DNA of 7,059 bases from Pseudomonadota bacterium (GTDB taxonomy: Bacteria; Pseudomonadota; Gammaproteobacteria; Xanthomonadales; Xanthomonadaceae). Positions within the stretch are counted from its first letter, which is position 1, and each line of letters starts with the position of its first letter. Location of the stretch: contig JAEWOJ010000157.1 in the NCBI GenBank assembly GCA_023399815.1, positions 1 through 7,059 on the forward strand, read 5' to 3'. Below, piece by piece: positions 6,150 through 7,059 of the stretch. The notes under the pieces were generated by a model. That model saw only the letters and a program-made list of their open reading frames with translations. It made no database searches and was not told the DNA's origin. The position numbers were made by a program, and so were the translations under genes.

Positions 6150-6183
6150 GCCACCTTTCTTTGCTCGTGCAAAGAAACGTGGC
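6150..6183. other. 15-bp hairpin with one mismatch, TCGT loop
   Basis: GCCACCTTTCTTTGC pairs with 6169-6183 with a single C/C mismatch (6155 against 6178) around a TCGT loop. The stem length, loop size and inner sequence mirror the hairpin at 5940-5973, of which this is a partial inverted copy. Confidence 0.8.
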
Positions 6184-6211
6184 CCAAAGAAAGCACGGGC
6201 CGGGCCGCGAG

Positions 6212-6234
6212 CCGATGCGGCTGCGCCGCATCGG
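6212..6234. other. perfect palindrome, 10-bp stem, TGC spacer
   Basis: CCGATGCGGC and GCCGCATCGG flank TGC. It is GC-rich and very stable, but no T tract follows it. Confidence 0.75.
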
Positions 6235-6254
6235 TCCCCTGCGCTCCTCGCGTG

Positions 6255-6312
6255 CCGAGGGGACGGCGCACAACTCGCTTCGCTCAGACACGTGCGCCTC
6301 TTCGCCCCTCGG
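6255..6312. other. long interrupted stem-loop near right end of element
   Basis: An outer stem CCGAGGGG (6255-6262) with CCCCTCGG (6305-6312) and an inner stem GGCGCAC (6265-6271) with GTGCGCC (6292-6298) are separated by a small asymmetric internal loop. The apical loop of 20 bases includes CTCGCTTCGCTC. This is the largest composite fold in the element. Confidence 0.6.
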
Positions 6313-6403
6313 CCCGCTGCGGTGCTCGGCTCGCTCTACGGCCGGGGGAAGTCAAACGCAAAAGCCAGCAACGGCAGCAGCCAAAGTCAAAGCAAAAGCA
6401 GCT

Positions 6404-7006
6404 TCAACCCGTAACCCGCCGCAGATTCTCCCGCGCCTGCGCGTCATAGCGCGCATGGAAGAAATCGCTGAAGAAGATGCGCGGCTGCACCAGCACCCCC
6501 TTCAGGAAACGCCGGCGATTGAGGCGGAAAAGAAAGCCCGGCACCTTGCCGCGGTACTCCTCGGCGATGCCCCGGTCATAGGCATCGAACACCGCCGGCG
6601 GCGCGCCGAGGATGGCCATGTCGGCATCCAGGAACAGCGCCGCATCCGCGTCCAGCTCTTCGCCGCGCAAACTGCCATGGCGCGCGGTCAACTCGATCAG
6701 CGACGCCACCCGCTCCGCATCCACGCCGACGTCGGGCAGCCAACGCGCGATCGCCTCGCGCGCCATCTGCGCCGAACGCAACTCGTTGTCGCTGCGTCCG
6801 GCTTCATAGATCGCATCGTGGTACAGCATCGCCAGCGCCACCTCGCGCGGCTGCCGCCAGCCGGGGCCGTTGGCGACATCGCGATGATGGCGCAGCAAGG
6901 CCTGCACATGGCCGAAGTCGTGGTACGCCCGCAGCGGCTGCGCATGCGCGGCCTCGATCTCCGCCAGCTGGCCGGGAGGCAGGGGAAACGGGATCAGGTC
7001 ATCCAT
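6404..7006 (-). CDS. HD-superfamily metal-dependent phosphohydrolase-like protein
   Basis: A 200-residue cytoplasmic protein resembling the predicted HD-superfamily phosphohydrolases of the COG4339 type; no specific substrate is known for this group. Visible residues in order: YHDFGH (28-33), the HD pair in LAMLYHDAIYEAG (His63-Asp64), NE at 74-75, His110 in LTARHG, and FLDADMAILG (125-134), which supplies the distal aspartates. The family's usual metal ligands therefore appear present. The length is normal and the frame is intact. The ATG at 7006 is followed directly by family-like sequence; GGAA about 9 bases upstream is a weak ribosome site. The stop codon lies at the right edge of the hairpin-rich element, so transcripts reading past it would enter that element in minus orientation. 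The promoter region falls in the poly-G end of the window and cannot be judged. Confidence 0.87.
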   Translation of the reverse strand: MDDLIPFPLPPGQLAEIEAAHAQPLRAYHDFGHVQALLRHHRDVANGPGWRQPREVALAMLYHDAIYEAGRSDNELRSAQMAREAIARWLPDVGVDAERVASLIELTARHGSLRGEELDADAALFLDADMAILGAPPAVFDAYDRGIAEEYRGKVPGFLFRLNRRRFLKGVLVQPRIFFSDFFHARYDAQARENLRRVTG

Positions 7007-7022
7007 GCGGGCATTCCGGGAA

Positions 7023-7059
7023 TGTAGGAGCGACGGGGGGGGGGCGCCCCGGGGGGGGG
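7023..7059. other. TGTAGGAGCGAC motif then G-rich low-complexity end
   Basis: TGTAGGAGCGAC (7023-7034) resembles the head of GTAG-type REP palindromes common in Pseudomonas and Xanthomonadales. It is followed by ten G, then CGCCCC, then nine G to the end. A REP would be expected to continue with a GC-rich palindrome; the near-pure G looks instead like a sequencing or assembly artefact at a contig end, as occurs with two-colour Illumina chemistry. Confidence 0.5.

Larger units (their letters stand above)
5754..6360. repeat. hairpin-rich intergenic element with imperfect inverted termini
   Basis: About 600 bp without a convincing gene. Its ends are near-mirror images: TGCTTTTGACGTC at 5754-5766 and GAAGTCAAACGCA at 6348-6360 are inverted matches at 11 of 13 positions. 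The similarity continues loosely outward into the CAACAG-type repeat on the left and the CAGCAACGGCAGCAGCC sequence on the right (to about 6400). Inside are at least eight inverted repeats, most of them perfect, listed separately. Open frames cross it on both strands but have low-complexity, Arg/Ala/Ser-rich translations and no recognisable domain. I recall similar tracts being repeated in Xanthomonas and Stenotrophomonas genomes, so it is probably a dispersed non-coding repeat; no transposase is present. It lies between two minus-strand genes and ends almost exactly at the stop codon of the HD-family gene. Confidence 0.6.

Noticed and set aside
5754..6360. Insertion sequence or CRISPR array
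   Set aside because: There is no transposase or integrase frame, and the palindromes differ from each other in sequence and spacing, unlike CRISPR repeats with regular spacers.
5885..7027. Plus-strand open frame of 380 codons ending opposite the HD-family gene
   Set aside because: It combines hairpin-derived sequence with the antisense shadow of the HD-family gene; no recognisable domain or start signal.

Overview
The window is GC-rich chromosomal DNA from a gammaproteobacterium, most likely in the Xanthomonadaceae (Stenotrophomonas or a close relative such as Pseudoxanthomonas). This rests on codon use rich in third-position G/C, REP palindromes of the GTAG-headed type known from Stenotrophomonas at the left end, and a hairpin-rich intergenic element whose style I recall from Xanthomonas and Stenotrophomonas. 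No database search was possible, so the genus is an inference.

Layout, left to right: a small REP cluster (1-93); a RidA/YjgF-family gene (121-468, minus); a six-helix DUF998-type membrane protein (653 to about 1252, minus); a divergent intergenic region with a possible promoter; a full-length mprF (1446-4004, plus); an AcvB/VirJ-type periplasmic lipase-like gene (3970-5340, minus) that meets mprF tail to tail with a 35-bp overlap; a small cysteine-rich 'oxidoreductase-like' gene (5414-5620, minus); a roughly 700-bp non-coding tract (5701 to about 6400) made of a hexanucleotide microsatellite, near-perfect hairpins and imperfect inverted termini; and an HD-superfamily phosphohydrolase-like gene (6404-7006, minus). 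The last 25 bases are almost pure G and look like an assembly or sequencing artefact at a contig end.

Functional theme: the core is lipid based. MprF makes aminoacyl-phosphatidylglycerol and flips it, which lowers membrane negative charge and protects against cationic peptides. AcvB/VirJ proteins are periplasmic enzymes reported to hydrolyse lysyl-phosphatidylglycerol. Synthesis and removal of the same lipid would thus be encoded side by side, here convergently rather than as the operon known in rhizobia. The other genes are ordinary housekeeping or poorly characterised families.

The most unusual part is the intergenic element. At its left edge two abutting perfect hairpins both expose a GGGA loop and together resemble a double CsrA/RsmA binding site. 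Further in are two long hairpins with mutually complementary four-base loops and several shorter perfect palindromes. I see no tRNA, rRNA, CRISPR array, transposase or integrase gene in the window.
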